DNA from: Halichoerus grypus
Taxonomy: Eukaryota; Chordata; Mammalia; Carnivora; Phocidae
Reading direction: 5' to 3'
Assembly (NCBI RefSeq): GCF_964656455.1
Contig: NC_135726.1
Coordinates: 32,703,930 to 32,767,929 of the forward strand
DNA: 64,000 bases
Position 1 is the stretch's first letter; every line of letters begins with the position of its first letter. The position numbers were made by a program, and so were the translations under genes. This document shows, one piece after another, positions 1 to 11,215 of this stretch. The notes beneath the pieces are model-generated. The model was not told the origin of the DNA. It worked only from the letters and a program-made list of their open reading frames with translations, and made no database searches.

Positions 1-843
1 CCGTGACTCTCGCGCGGTCGTGGCCGTGCCGAGACCTATCCGGGGTGTTTTAACGTGCACACGTGTGTGTTTCTGCATCCAACTGTGTTTATACACCGGT
101 GTATAATTTTTTGTGCACACACACTCAGTGACGCTTGGGGAAACTTTTCTGAAAATCCTGGGCTGGCAGTTTAAATATAAAAAGGCTTTGTTTAATGCCA
201 GAAGCATTTCCCCCACGCTCTGGGAGTCCTAGAACACTCACCTGCTTCCCTCCTCCTCGCTCAAAGACCTGGAGGCAGAGGCTTCGGTGGGGGGGGTGGG
301 GGGCGGCTTTCCCTACAGTGAGGAAAAAGTTCTTTCGCGGGGCCACGCCGTCCTCCCACCCCGCCCCCCGTGGCCTTCGCCCCTAATGGCTTTCTGCCCC
401 TCCCCCCCTCCCCGGTCTGTTTCTCTCCTGGGGCTGTTTAAACTCTGAATCTTACCCCCTCGAATATCTGGGAGTGTTAAGAGGATGCGACATCACTCAG
501 GCTGTGGAATTCCAGTTGAAATGTGGCCAGCATGTGGGGCCAGCCCGGGAGCCATGTGGTTGGAGGGTGTCAGGAGGGGGGTGGGGGGCGCCCAAGGCAG
601 AGAAGCTGAGAGCTAGAGGAGCCACGTGCAGTCGCTGGAGGTGAGGACACCCACCCACCCACGTGGGGAGGATAACACCTGTCTGCCAAGGTTGTTTGGA
701 GTTTAATTCCTTCGTGGTACATTTGGTGGCCAGCCCTGTCTAGCACATAGTAGGTGCTAACCAAAGACAACTTGTAAGTGCATTGGCTTGTGCAGGAGGA
801 GGTAGACTGCGGTGCCGAAGAGCGCACACTTTGATTTTTTCCT
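1..843. other. Upstream flank without genes
   Basis: GC-moderate unique sequence with a palindrome at 89-106, TG/CA runs, and a MIR/L2-type tail remnant near 720-760. No exon or promoter was recognised. Confidence 0.6.
89..106. other. Perfect 18-bp palindrome
   Basis: TTATACACCGGTGTATAA reads identically on both strands. TG/CA runs on either side (about 59-70 and 112-125) could extend an imperfect hairpin. The ACCGGT centre resembles a grainyhead-type half-site arrangement. Confidence 0.7.
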
Positions 844-1036
844 TTTTTTAAAAAAAGATTTTATTTATTTGACAGAGAGAGACACAGCGAGCGAGAGAGA
901 ACACAAGCAGGGGGAGAGGGAGAGGGAGAAGCAGACTCCTGGCTGAGCAAGGAGCCCGATGTAGGGCTCCATCCCAGGACCCTGGGATCATGACCTGAGC
1001 CAAAGGCAGACGCTTAACGACTGAGCCACCCAGGTC
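844..1036 (-). mobile_element. Can-SINE (SINEC), full length
   Basis: On the minus strand it runs from the tRNA-Lys-derived head (near 1036) to the AAATAAATAAAATC tail (near 850). The GAGCAAGGAGCCCGATG and GGACCCTGGGATCATGACC blocks are recognisable. Confidence 0.9.
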
Positions 1037-1609
1037 CATAATGATGTAGGGAGCTGTTTCTGTGGAGATCAGAAGGGGGAATCTGTCCAGCCCCACCCTC
1101 TCAGAGGGAAACCACTGCTGCCCACTTCGGCCTTTCCCTAGGTAAGACATTCCCATTGTTCAAGTCTACTCCTTTCTCTCCAGCCAAAGCACATGAGCAA
1201 GCCCTAGGGAGAGGCAATTTGGGGTCATCACTGGGAGGTCCCCATCCCTTTCCTCCCACTCTGACCCATTCACAGCAGGAAGGAGTTTGAGAACCTGACC
1301 TTCCTGGGCCAGGTTCTCCATGGGATTGTGGTTGGACCTTCCTCTCCTGGAGGAAAGAGGAGAGAGGAGGAAGGGGAGGCCCAAGGCTTGCTGGGAGCAT
1401 TTATAGTGAGATTCCACTCAGCTTTGCCAGGGAGCTCTTCAGAGATCCTGGTGAGAGATTCCTGTGGCAGTTGGCTGGGAGAAATAAGCAGATAATCCCA
1501 GTGTGGGAACATTCTTGGGTCCTCCTGTTGGGGGGCATACCAGCCTGCCCAGGGCCTGAGGGCTGCAGAACAGAGGCTCCCAGGGCGTCGGGCAGGTGGA
1601 GGCTCCTTT

Positions 1610-1760
1610 CTTTATTCAGTGTTTCCTGAGGTCCTGCTGTGTGTGCTAGGCACTGGGGCTGTTGCCAGGAATAAGATCTGGCCCCTCCCTCCCAGGTGGA
1701 ACCCACAGCATTTTGGACCATAAATAATTAGGATGCATTGAGATAAGTGCATAGTCAAAG
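1610..1760. repeat. L2-type LINE 3' remnant
   Basis: Contains degraded matches to the TTTATTGAGC...GCTAGGCACTGGGG signature of L2 3' ends. Old and diverged. Confidence 0.5.
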
Positions 1761-1902
1761 GGCCCCCCAAATGGGCTGAGGATACAACCACACATTTCAC
1801 AGAAGAGGAAACCCAAATAGCCAAAAACACATTAAAAGAAACTCAATATGACTCCTGGTCCAGACAAATGTAAATTAGAACCACATGAAATGCCTCTTTA
1901 TG

Positions 1903-2120
1903 GGGCGCCTGGGTGGCTCAGTTGGTTAAGCGACTGCCTTCGGCTCAGGTCATGATCCTGGAGTCCCGGGATCGAGTCCCGGGATCGAGTCCCGCATCGG
2001 GCTCTCTGCTCAGCGAGGAGCCTGCTTCTCCCTCTAACCCTCCCCCCTCTCATGTACTCTCTCTCTCTCATTCTCGCTCTCTCAAATAAATAAATAAATC
2101 TTTAAAAAAAAAAAAAAGAA
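1903..2120 (+). mobile_element. Can-SINE with intact target-site duplication
   Basis: Head GGGCGCCTGGGTGGCTCAG to an A-rich tail. A 16-bp direct repeat GAAATGCCTCTTTATG flanks it (1887-1902 and 2121-2136). The B-box region carries a tandem 14-bp duplication (GGGATCGAGTCCC twice). Confidence 0.95.
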
Positions 2121-2592
2121 AGAAATGCCTCTTTATGCCCATCAGGTTAGCAAAACTTAAAACGGGTGATGTCACTTATTTCTGGCTGGTAAGGGGCGGG
2201 AGGAAGGCAGTCCCATACATAGTTGGTGGAAATATGAATTGTTACAGCTTTGGAGGAAAAGAAATTTAGCCATCTATATTAAAATACAAACGGTACAACA
2301 AAAAACATAGCCTTCGTCCCACAACGACGCTCCTGAGATTCCATCCTGGGACTTAAGGATAAATATACACAGATACTTATTAAAATGTGTTTTGAAATGT
2401 GAAAAACCGGGAAACATTTCTCTCCAGGATGAAAGGTAAATTGTGATGATATAGCTCTACATAAAATATTATGTGGCTATGAAAAAGAATGAGTTGGCAT
2501 TACTCCAAGTGCCCTGGAGAGTTTCCATAATATATGGTCAAGTGAGGAGCATCAGAGGTGGATAAACGTCTAGTGTCTATAATATGATGGAC

Positions 2593-2799
2593 CTTTTTTT
2601 TTTTTTTTTGAAGAGTGTGAGAGAGAGCTTGAATGGGCAGGGACAGAGGGAGAAGGAGAGAGAGAATCCCAAGCAGGCTCCACCCCCAGCATGGAGCCGA
2701 ACTTGGGGCTCGATCTTAGGACCCTGAGATCACCACCCAAGCCAAAATCAAGAGTCGGATGCTCAACCGACAAAGGAGCCTCCCCCCAGGCACCCCAAG
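2593..2799 (-). mobile_element. Older diverged Can-SINE
   Basis: Minus-strand element with T-run tail at 2594, then GAGAGAGAATCCCAAGCAGG and GAACTTGGGGCTCGATC blocks, ending at a degraded head near 2799. Of the older SINEC subfamily with AAGAGTCGGATGCTCAACCGAC. Confidence 0.85.
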
Positions 2800-3060
2800 A
2801 TGCAGCTTTTAACACTAATACTAGACTGCTCTTTCAAAAAATGTAATTTTTGTTTGTATATGACCTGTGAGCAGGGAGAATCCTTCTGGAAGGCTATACA
2901 CACCAGACTACCAGCCTTGGAAGTGGGCCTGGGAAGAAAGTAGAGAAGTAAGGGAAGAAGCTAACCTAGTCTACAACAAAACTGGGAAAGTATGTATTGA
3001 AAATATGTCACCTAATGTTTTATGTAGGATGCTATTGTAAATCTGTGAAAACAGATTTGT

Positions 3061-3553
3061 ACATGGACAATGAGAAGCTGGTGACACGGACAAAGGAAAA
3101 CATTGTTTTAATCTTGGGTAGGTCTGTGGGCAGTTTTCCTTCTGGATTTCTATAGTTTCCATTATAGTGTTTTTATACAGTGTTTAAAAAATGGAGAGAG
3201 AAAAAAATGAGAGAGAGAGAAAAATATCCCTAGCTGCAGACTGGCCAGTTGATTCTTTCTAGGGATGGGAAGCTCAAGAGTTTGAAAGGAGCTTTGGAAG
3301 AGAGGTAAGATAAGCCATCCTCCATTATAGAGAAACTGGCTAAAAAGTGAGCTGGTCAGAAGGTGAGAACAACTGTCTACCCCCCACCCCCCTTCCCTAC
3401 TTCTGGAAGGGTAAAACTGCATTCTTTCCATTAAGTATTTTAGTGCCTAGGCTTTTCTAGGTTTGTTGTAGGCACTGGGGACACAGCAGTAAGTAAGATA
3501 CACAAGGTTCCTGTCCCCTTAGAGCTTATAATCTAATGGGAAAGACAGTTATT
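3061..3553. other. Gene-free stretch with L2 remnant
   Basis: Unique AT-moderate sequence. An L2-type remnant (TAGGCACTGGGGACACAGCAG and AGAGCTTATAATCTAATGGG) lies at about 3440-3553. Nothing else recognised. Confidence 0.5.
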
Positions 3554-3569
3554 AAGAAAGAACAAACAC

Positions 3570-3770
3570 GGGGCGCCTGGGTGGCTCAGTCGTTAAGCAT
3601 CTGCCTTCGGCTCAGGTCATGATCCCAGGGTCCTGGGATCGAGTCCCACATCCGGCTCCCTGCTCGGCGGGAAGCCTGCTTCTCCCTCTCCCACTCCCCC
3701 TGCTTGTGTTCCTGCTCTCACTATCTCTCTCTCTGTCAAATAAATAAATAAAATCTTTTAAAAAAAAAAA
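3570..3770 (+). mobile_element. Can-SINE with intact target-site duplication
   Basis: Full-length element flanked by GAAAGAACAAACAC at 3556-3569 and 3771-3784. The exact repeat suggests a fairly young insertion. Confidence 0.95.
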
Positions 3771-4099
3771 GAAAGAACAAACACATATGAGCTCAAGTAT
3801 ACGACATGCACTTGAAGATAAAATGAGATCATGATGTAGGTGCGGTATGGTGCTCAGCACACAGGGAGTGGTGCGTACCTGACCTTGGCCGGGCCAGTCC
3901 CGGTGGTCAGGATAAGGAGCTGGGGAAGGAGGCTGGCTCTTTTGCACTGATTTGGAAACTGGCGGGGCAGCCATATTGTCCTTGTGTGGAGTCTGAGAGG
4001 GAAGAGATACCATAGCCCTGGTGATACCTGAATCTTCGCATGCTTGAAGCTAGAACCACATCCTTTTGATTTAAGGTAGATTTATTTATTTATTATTTG

Positions 4100-4208
4100 T
4101 TTTAAAGATTTTATTAATTTATTTGACAGAGAGAGCGAGCACAAGCAGGGGGAGCAGCTGACAGAGGGAGAGGGAGAAGCAGGCTTCCCTCTGAGCAGGG
4201 AGCCCCCA
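4100..4208 (-). mobile_element. Truncated Can-SINE
   Basis: The tail and middle of a minus-strand SINE end abruptly after GAGCAGGGAGCCCC; the tRNA-like head half is missing. Confidence 0.85.
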
Positions 4209-4507
4209 GATGCCCTGCGAGATGTCTCTGCTCACACTCCGCCCAGACCCAACAAGCACCCCGAGGCCCCTGTGGAGTAGGCAGGGCCGCAGACCACCCA
4301 GGGCCTTGCAGTTTTCTCCCCTGGAGGGTGGGCACAGCCTGACCCCTCCCCTCTTGCCTGGAGCTTAGCTTTCTCAGCCCCTCCCTCTAAAGGCACCCCT
4401 TCCTTTCTGCACCCTCTGCTCCAAGGAAAGCAGTAGTAAATAGGGAGGCAGGGCCAGGGAAGAGAGGAGAGTCTCAGTCTTGAGTGGATGGCTTCTTCTT
4501 CTTTATT

Positions 4508-4720
4508 ATTAAGATTTTGTTTATTTATTTGCGATAGAGAGAACAAGAGAAAGTGAGCATGAGCTGGGGAGGGGGCGGTGGGCAGAGGCAGAGGGAGAGG
4601 CAGGGAGAAGCAGACTCCCCGCTGAGCAGGGAGCCCGATGTGGGGCTCCATCCCATGACCCTGGGATCATCACCTGAGCCGAAGGCAGATGCTGAACCTA
4701 CTGAGCCATGCAGGCACCCC
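4508..4720 (-). mobile_element. Can-SINE
   Basis: Full-length minus-strand element. GTGGATGGCTTCTT to its left and GTGGATAGCTTCTT at 4722 form a one-mismatch target-site duplication. Confidence 0.92.
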
Positions 4721-5192
4721 AGTGGATAGCTTCTTGAGTTTCAGTTTGTACCCCTGTAAAATGGAACCCTCACTACTTCCACTGCCTGTTCACAGATCCC
4801 TCCCCCCCCCAGGGTGAAATGACAATCGAGTACTGTTCAAGACCCTGAATTTCAGAGAAGACTCCTGGAGCTTCCCTCCTGACATGTGAATACCTAAATA
4901 CTAGAGGCATGTCCCGCCCTGCTGGTTACCCAGGGCAGAACTCCTTGATCCTATAGCAGCATTTTAAAATAAGACAGGCTTAGGTCTTGGTGGAGAGAGG
5001 AAAGGGTACCTAGGAGATCTGACTTGAAGCTGCTACATTTGAGTAACACTGAGAAAACATCCACTGTCAATATCAAAGAAAGCACCCCCTTCCCAAATGT
5101 GTAAAATTTTGACATGTATTGGGGGCATACAGGTATCTGCTACATTATTTTTTGCTTGTTTGAAATCTCCTCTAATTGAAAATTAAAATTAA
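4721..5192. other. Gene-free unique stretch
   Basis: No gene or clear regulatory site. The right half is AT-rich and may include an L1 3' remnant (AATTTTGACATGTATTGGGG onwards), not certain. Confidence 0.45.
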
Positions 5193-5396
5193 GGGGCGCC
5201 TGGGTAGCTCAGTTGGTTAAGCATCTGCCTTCGGCTCAGGTCATGATGTCAGGGTCCTGGGATGGAGCACTGCACTGGGAAATCCCTGCTCAGCGGGGAG
5301 TCTGCTCCTCCCTCTGCCCCTCCCCCAGCTTGTGCATATGCACAGACTCTCTTTTTCTCTGCCAAATAAATAAATAAAATCTTTAAAAAAATTAAA
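5193..5396 (+). mobile_element. Can-SINE
   Basis: Head GGGGCGCCTGGGTAGCTCAG, tail AAATAAATAAATAAAATC. It directly abuts a second, shorter tRNA-derived SINE. Confidence 0.92.
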
Positions 5397-5398
5397 AA

Positions 5399-5530
5399 GG
5401 GGTGCGGGCTGGCTTAGTTGGAAGAGCATGCAACTCCTGATCTCAGGTCCCGAGTTGGAGCCCCACATTGGGTGTAGAGATTACCAAATAATAATAATAA
5501 TAAACTTAAAAAAAATTAAAACAAAAGAAT
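5399..5530 (+). mobile_element. Short older Can-SINE (tRNA-like head plus A-rich tail)
   Basis: GGGCTGGCTTAGTTGGAAGAGCATG head, TCCCGAGTTGGAGCCCC B-box region, TGTAGAGATTACC and an ATAATAATA tail. This belongs to the short subfamily without the CT-rich body. Confidence 0.85.
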
Positions 5531-5734
5531 AAGGGCCTTGATGTAGATGGGGGAAGGATATCCCTCCCCACCAACCAGACAGGTCATAAAATTGTTTGTG
5601 GTTCCCAGACACCATCTTGATCTCTCTCTGTGTGTATTTAAACATTTATCCATTTAAAATCAATACATCAAGGCTATGCTTCAGGCAAGGCGTAGAAACA
5701 GCAATTGGGCAGGGGAAAATCTTCAATTTTGGAG

Positions 5735-5900
5735 GGAGGTCCGCCTTGATTTCAATCCAGGCTCCATCCCTAAAGCGCCCTGTGACCTTGGGCTAGCGAG
5801 TGTCGCAGCCTCCCTGAGCCTCCGCATACTCGTCTGTGAAATGGAGACAGCTACAGCGTGTGGGCAATAACTCAGACGATGCAGCAAGAGCTCTGTGCAG
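5735..5900 (+). repeat. MIR
   Basis: CCTGTGACCTTGGGC, CCTCCCTGAGCCTC and CTGTGAAATGGAGAC follow the MIR core in sense orientation. It abuts the CpG island at 5.93 kb. Confidence 0.75.
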
Positions 5901-5929
5901 GTTATCAGGCTGGGCCTTGCAGGTGGGGC

Positions 5930-6420
5930 CCTGGGGACAGAGGCGTGGAAAGGAGGCCGCTTGGCCCTCCTCCAGGCCGGCCCGGGGTGCTTTTGCCGCC
6001 CCCGCCCATCCTTAGATGGAGGCAAAGTTTCTGGGGAGGCGGTGGGGATTCAGAGGGCAGAGGAGGGGAGTTTGTTTGCGGGTGTGTTGGCTTTTTGAAG
6101 GTGGGTTGGGCCCCACGGTTGGCGGCGTCCCCACGGACTACGGCGGGGGGCCAGGCTGGGCGCCGGAGCTTGGCGCGGCAAGGGACACCCCGCGACAGCC
6201 CGGCCGCCGAGCCGCCCCACCCCGAGCTCGCGGGCCACACCCTGGGCCGCTCCCGCCCCAAGCGCTGGGAGGTCGCTGGGGGCGCCCTGGAGCTGGCCCG
6301 GGAGGGGCGGATGCTGAGCCGCAAGGGACCCGGGACCCGCTCCCTCTGGCTGCCACACCGACCCCTGCCTCCCTGGTACGGCGGGCGGGCAGCCAGGGGA
6401 CCCGGGCTCTTAAGAGCATG
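5930..6420. promoter_or_regulatory. Small upstream CpG island
   Basis: About 490 bases with many CpGs and GC-box-like runs in otherwise ordinary flank 10 kb upstream of exon 1. It directly follows a MIR. The open frames across it on both strands are compositional. It could be an alternative or distal promoter, or a GC-rich enhancer; no exon was recognised. Confidence 0.6.
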
Positions 6421-6914
6421 AACCGGACCCACCTGGCGGGGGAGGTCGCAAACCGTCGGCCCGGGACCCAATCCCACTTAAAAACATAATTAAAAATACT
6501 TAAGCTGCTTGCAAGGATTTAAAATACAAAAGCACACAGCGGAGTGGTAGCTTCCCACCTCTTTGCAAGGGTGTTCTCCTTGGAGCCTCTCTAGGATCCT
6601 GGCGTCATCCGCCCTGTCGGCCTTGCTTTGGAGACGGCTGAGTTTGTGATTCCAGTCTGCTAGATTCCTACCAGATCTGAGGAACTGGGGTGCCACGAGT
6701 CAGGCACTGGGCTAGACAACCCCCATCCCTCAGACCCCTTTTCCCCTCGCCTGGGAGTTCCGGCAGGCCAAGGACCTTTCTGCCTCCCCAGCTGGATCCC
6801 CAGCAGCTGGCCCAGGGCCTGTCACAGAGGAGACCCCAGAGGTTGAAAATAAACATTTGCTGCGTGAAGAAAACAAATCCTTACATTGACAAATAGTAAG
6901 AGGTAACTTTTTTT
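6421..6914. other. Gene-free unique stretch
   Basis: Nothing recognised apart from AT-rich unique sequence near 6480-6540. Confidence 0.5.
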
Positions 6915-7127
6915 AAAAAAAAGATTTTATTTATTTATTTGAGAGCACAGCCTGGCGGGGGGACGCGGTGAGGGGGCATGTAGGGGAGCGGGGTAGGGGC
7001 AGAGGGAGAGGGAGAAGGGACTCCCCCCCTGAGCAGGGAGCCCCACCTGGGGCTAGGTCCCAGGACCCTGAGATCATGACCTGAGCTGAAGGCAGACACT
7101 TAACCAACTGAGCCACCCAGGGGCCCC
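6915..7127 (-). mobile_element. Can-SINE
   Basis: Minus-strand full-length element. GGTAACTTTTTT on the left and GGATAACTTTTTT on the right form an imperfect target-site duplication. Confidence 0.92.
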
Positions 7128-7149
7128 AAGGGATAACTTTTTTGAGCGT

Positions 7150-7300
7150 TATCCTAAGTGCTTTATGTACTGGCTTATTCAATCCTCACTACGGCCCTGT
7201 CAGGTAAGAACCAGCATATCCCTGTTTTCACAGATGGAGAAACAGAGGCACAGAGAAATGAAATAACTTGCTGGAAGACAGGGGAGTCGAGAATACAAAC
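7150..7300 (-). repeat. MIR
   Basis: Antisense MIR with CTTATTCAATCCTCAC, ACAGATGGAGAAACAGAGGC and AATAACTTGCTGGAAGAC. Its right end overlaps the donor copy of the 89-bp duplication. Confidence 0.8.
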
Positions 7301-7378
7301 CTGGCTGTCTGCTTTCCGGTTGTCCCATGTCAGTTTTACCTGTTGCTAAAAGAAATGACCTCCTCACCCCATCCAGCA
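7290..7378 (+). repeat. Exact 89-bp duplication, copy 1
   Basis: Identical base for base to 8179-8267 in direct orientation, 889 bp apart. Starts AGAATACAAACC and ends CATCCAGCA. Its flank continues MIR-like sequence, so this is likely the source copy. Confidence 0.95.
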
Positions 7379-8178
7379 ACCTCAGGACATTGAGGTCCCT
7401 CACCTGCTCCCCCAACACTTCTCTGCCACCTGGTATAGGAACTGGGAACCTTGGCTTCAGGAGGCAGCTCTGCCGTTAGTTGGCTATGTGAACTTGGGCA
7501 AGTCTGTTCCCCCCTAGATATCAGAAAGGCACTCCCATTTTTGGAGACGCGTGGTTGGACTAGATCATCTCTAAAGCTTGAATCTTGTGGCCTTTATAAG
7601 GAGGGGGTTGATCTTTCATTTTCTGCCCTTGGGAAACAGGCTTTTCAGGAGTCCTTGGCTTAGCCGGATGGTGGCTCTGCTCCCAGGGGCAGGAGAAGGT
7701 TCGGAGTGCTGGCAGAAACTTCCTGAATTTCCCCTAGCTCCTGCTGTGGCCTTGGCTCTGGGTGGGGGCTCTGGGGCCTCTCCCAGTGGGTGCCGGAGGC
7801 TGGAGCCGCCTTTGTCTGCCGCAGGAGGCCAGCCAGGCGGCTTTGGCTGCAGGCGGCCCCTGCCCAGGCCTGGGAGATGGTTTTTTTCCCTGTGTGTTGC
7901 AGCTGGGACCGTTTATAATAGGAAAAAAAGAGAATGACCAGGCCAGCCGGCTGGAAAATAAAGAGACTTAAAAAGAAAAGGGCTAGGCTGTTCTTCTCCT
8001 GTGGAGGCTTTGGTTAGGCAGAAAGTTTTAGTTCCTTTCTGAAAGGCATTTGGGCTTTTGATGTCCCCTGCGGGAGCTCCCTCTGGCCCCTGGGAAGCCA
8101 GGCCCTGGCATGTCCCAATGTGCGTGGCCAGGATGGGGCCAGGGCACTCAGAGGAGGCAGCAGCAGGCCCTGGGAAAT

Positions 8179-8267
8179 AGAATACAAACCTGGCTGTCTG
8201 CTTTCCGGTTGTCCCATGTCAGTTTTACCTGTTGCTAAAAGAAATGACCTCCTCACCCCATCCAGCA
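8179..8267 (+). repeat. Exact 89-bp duplication, copy 2
   Basis: Identical to 7290-7378. It lies between 11-bp direct repeats CAGCAGGCCCT (8161-8171 and 8263-8273), as if inserted there with a target duplication or by microhomology repair. Confidence 0.93.
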
Positions 8268-8406
8268 GGCCCTACCACCGCTTTGGTGGTCTCTCACCTG
8301 AATTTCCTCTGCTCCCTCGGGCTCTGAATGCTGGCCGGGTGCTAGGTGGGCCAGAGGGTGGGAGCAAACCCTGACCTGCTTCTTCCTTTAGTCAGAGAAC
8401 TAGAGG

Positions 8407-8890
8407 GATTTCGCAAATGGGGAAACTGAGGCAGAGGGAGGGTTTGCTTCAGGTAAACCTCAGGGAACCTAAACTTCTTGAGTGTACTTTGCCTATAGAT
8501 ATTAACACGAGCTAACATTTATTCTGCCCTTATAGTATGGAAGGGCCCAGTTACTGAATCCAGGGACCTGGCAGATAGAAAGAGGGGTTGTATGCAAAGG
8601 CTCCTCTTCGGGAAGCTGCCTACCAGCTCTCTTCTCGGGCCTTTGCTGGTTCCAGTCCAGGTAAATGAGCTCTCCTTCTTGTCGGCCCACCCTGCATATC
8701 ACACCATATCCATCACGGAAGAGGGACCACAATCAAAACATGACATTTATCACCCACCTACTACGTGCAAGGTCATTTCATGCCCTTCACACATCCTGGT
8801 GACATTCTCTTATTGCTCACTACCATCCTATGCCCCTGGCATTATTCTCCTCATTTTATCCATGAAGTTGCTTTGTCCTGGGATGGAAAG
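8407..8890 (-). repeat. MIR fragments
   Basis: Antisense MIR pieces: GGGGAAACTGAGGCAGAG near 8418 and a better stretch at about 8735-8890 (CACCTACTACGTGCAAGG, ATTATTCTCCTCATTTTATCC). Confidence 0.6.
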
Positions 8891-11089
8891 CCAGGCCCCC
8901 AACGTAGTTGGGTGGGCAAAGAATCTTACCAACCGGCCTGTGCTGTCCACCTGAAACCCTTTGGGTGAAGATGGTTGCTTGCCCAGAGATGTATTAGGCA
9001 ACTCCTTTGTATGTCGCACAGATTAGCAATCTCTCTCCTAATGCCATCACTAAGTTCTGAGCTTCTGCAGGGCACTAGGGATGCAAGAGGGAGCTGGGTA
9101 GACTCGGCCCTGTTGATCCTGCTACTCTCCTCCCTGCCGTGGGCATAGGGGCCCCAACTGTATGTGTGGGACGCAGGGACCACACATACTAGTACTTTTC
9201 AGAAATCTCCATGGCATTTCTCTTGGACCTGGGCACCTAGTAGCTTCTTTTTATGACAGTTGCGGGGGGTGGGGGGGAAGGGTTGAAAGAGAAAGGGTAC
9301 ATGTATAGGAAACAGGCAAGTATCAGATTTTTTTTTTTTTTCCAAAATGATCTATGCACACTCTTAGGTCCTTTTTGGTAATTAATAGTGGCCGCAAAAG
9401 AGGTGGGAGAGGTTTTGCTACTCCCACATAATATCTCTAGCAGGTGAGAGTGGAGGCAAGTCCCTGACCAGATCCTGCCACATACACCAGTGGTTATCAA
9501 AGCAGGTACCACCTCAGGGACCAAACAGGTCCTATAACTAGCTCAACGAAGTTCCCACATTCTGTCCCGATTTCATGTTATCTAACCACTTTTGGCGTGA
9601 AAGGCACGCTCGGGATGAGCCCCTGTTCCACTCCTGGGCAGGATTCTGTGTCTTCTGCTGGGCACCATGCAGTCAGAAATTCTGGCCAGACACTGGACCC
9701 CTGAGTCATCAAGCTGGGGATTCTAAGGGTACAGGTGACCCCAGTCTCACGGGATGTGCATTCCCTGTTCAGGCAAGGTGGAAGTGTCTCTCCAAATGAT
9801 TTCGCTAAACCACATTTTGAATGTCTTTAATTTCACCAAATAGAGCTCATTTCTGAATCTGTCACTTTTTTGGGTATCCTGTCTGCTAATTAGCAAAACA
9901 TTGGTGGCTGATTGGCCCACTGATGGCCAAAGGTCTTGCGACCAGTGCTTGAGTGGGCCCTGTCTGATACGGCCACTCCTGTTCAAACTTAGAAAACGGG
10001 GCACCTATCACAGTCAGTCACGATATACTGATTTTCCTGTTTCTTTTAAAGAATTGTAAAAGAAGTATTTCGAGAGAACAAAGCAACATGGGACCCAGAG
10101 TCAAGTGACCTCAGGCGCATGTGCCACACACTGGGGCAGTTAGAGGTGGTCCGGGTGGAGATTCTCAGGGCCAAGGCCAAGAGTTTCAAGCTTTCCGAGG
10201 GTGTGAGTCCACTGGGACCCTCTTGCCAAGTTGGTTTCTTTGCTGCCTTGTGGGTGTTCCCTGCAAAGACTGCTGACACTTGAAGAATAAATAATTATAA
10301 TAATGATGATAAAATAGAAATGGCTTTCCCAGCTGAACAGAAACTGAAGGCAAGGAGGTTCCCACACCCGTTGTATTGTTTTTGGCACCATACTCCCAAA
10401 GCCCCCGGGAGGCAGATGTCTGGGCCCGCTGCTGGTCTCTTTGAGTCTTGGTCCTGGTGGGGGGGCACTGGGGACCTTTGGAGAATTTCAGGAGCATCTG
10501 CGGGGACTTCCCTCCCCAAAAAGCCAGGCTGAGAACTGAGAGCAGAGGAAGGGACTCTCTTGTCTTACTGTGTTCTGAAGCCTCAGAAGCTTCAAGAACA
10601 AGCCCTGTGAGAGGGATCCTCAATGTTGTAAATACCCGTGTGGAGGCGGGGATGGTGGGTCGCTGCCAGTGAGTAACTGGGGTGCCAGGCCGGCTCCTGA
10701 TGACTTAACCTTAGTACCCCCAGGACAGGAGTGCCCAGAGAAACCTGGATTCCACGAATAGGTGGACCATGCCACTAAAACAAAAATACACAAGAGAAGA
10801 AGGAAAAATCACATCCACTCAAACACAGATTCCCTCTCCATAGACCTAAAGCTGCTAGAAAGCTTCTAGAAAGCAGGGGCATGTCTGTCCATCTCAAGGG
10901 AACACCGGGGGAGGAAGGGACTTGTAGTGCAAGGAGGGAATGTGCAGTTGTGTGATTGGCATCTCTCTCTAGAAACACGGTTGACCTTGGGGGTGGTGAA
11001 GGTGAGAGACTGGAAGGAAGGAAAGTGGAGGCTGGAGCATGGCTGTCAGGCCTGGTGGCCTTGCTCTGGACCCAACAGGCTGTCCTCAC
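8891..11089. other. Gene-free flank
   Basis: Unique sequence of moderate GC, with an ATAATTATAATAATGATGATAA run near 10285 and a T-run near 9329. No gene, SINE or CpG island seen. Confidence 0.5.
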
Positions 11090-11215
11090 TAATATGAAAT
11101 CCTCAGGGCAACCCCATGAGATCCGTGCTACCTGTATCCCCCTTTTGCAGATGGGAAAATGGAGACCCAGCAAGTCCCTTGCCCAAGATTCTCCAGCAGG
11201 GCAATGAGGAAGGCT
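11090..11215 (-). repeat. MIR
   Basis: Antisense MIR core: TTTTGCAGATGGGAAAATGG and CCCTTGCCCAAGATTC. Confidence 0.7.

Larger units (their letters stand above)
1795..3060 (+). mobile_element. Old L1-family LINE remnant, split by two SINEs
   Basis: Sense-strand matches to the 3' portion of an ancient L1 are recognisable: GGTTAGCAAAACTTAAAA near 2146, the GAATTGTTACAGCTTTGGA segment near 2236 and the ATGTGGCTATGAAAAAGAATGAG segment near 2470. No intact frame remains. Two Can-SINEs interrupt it (1903-2120 and 2593-2799). Confidence 0.6.
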
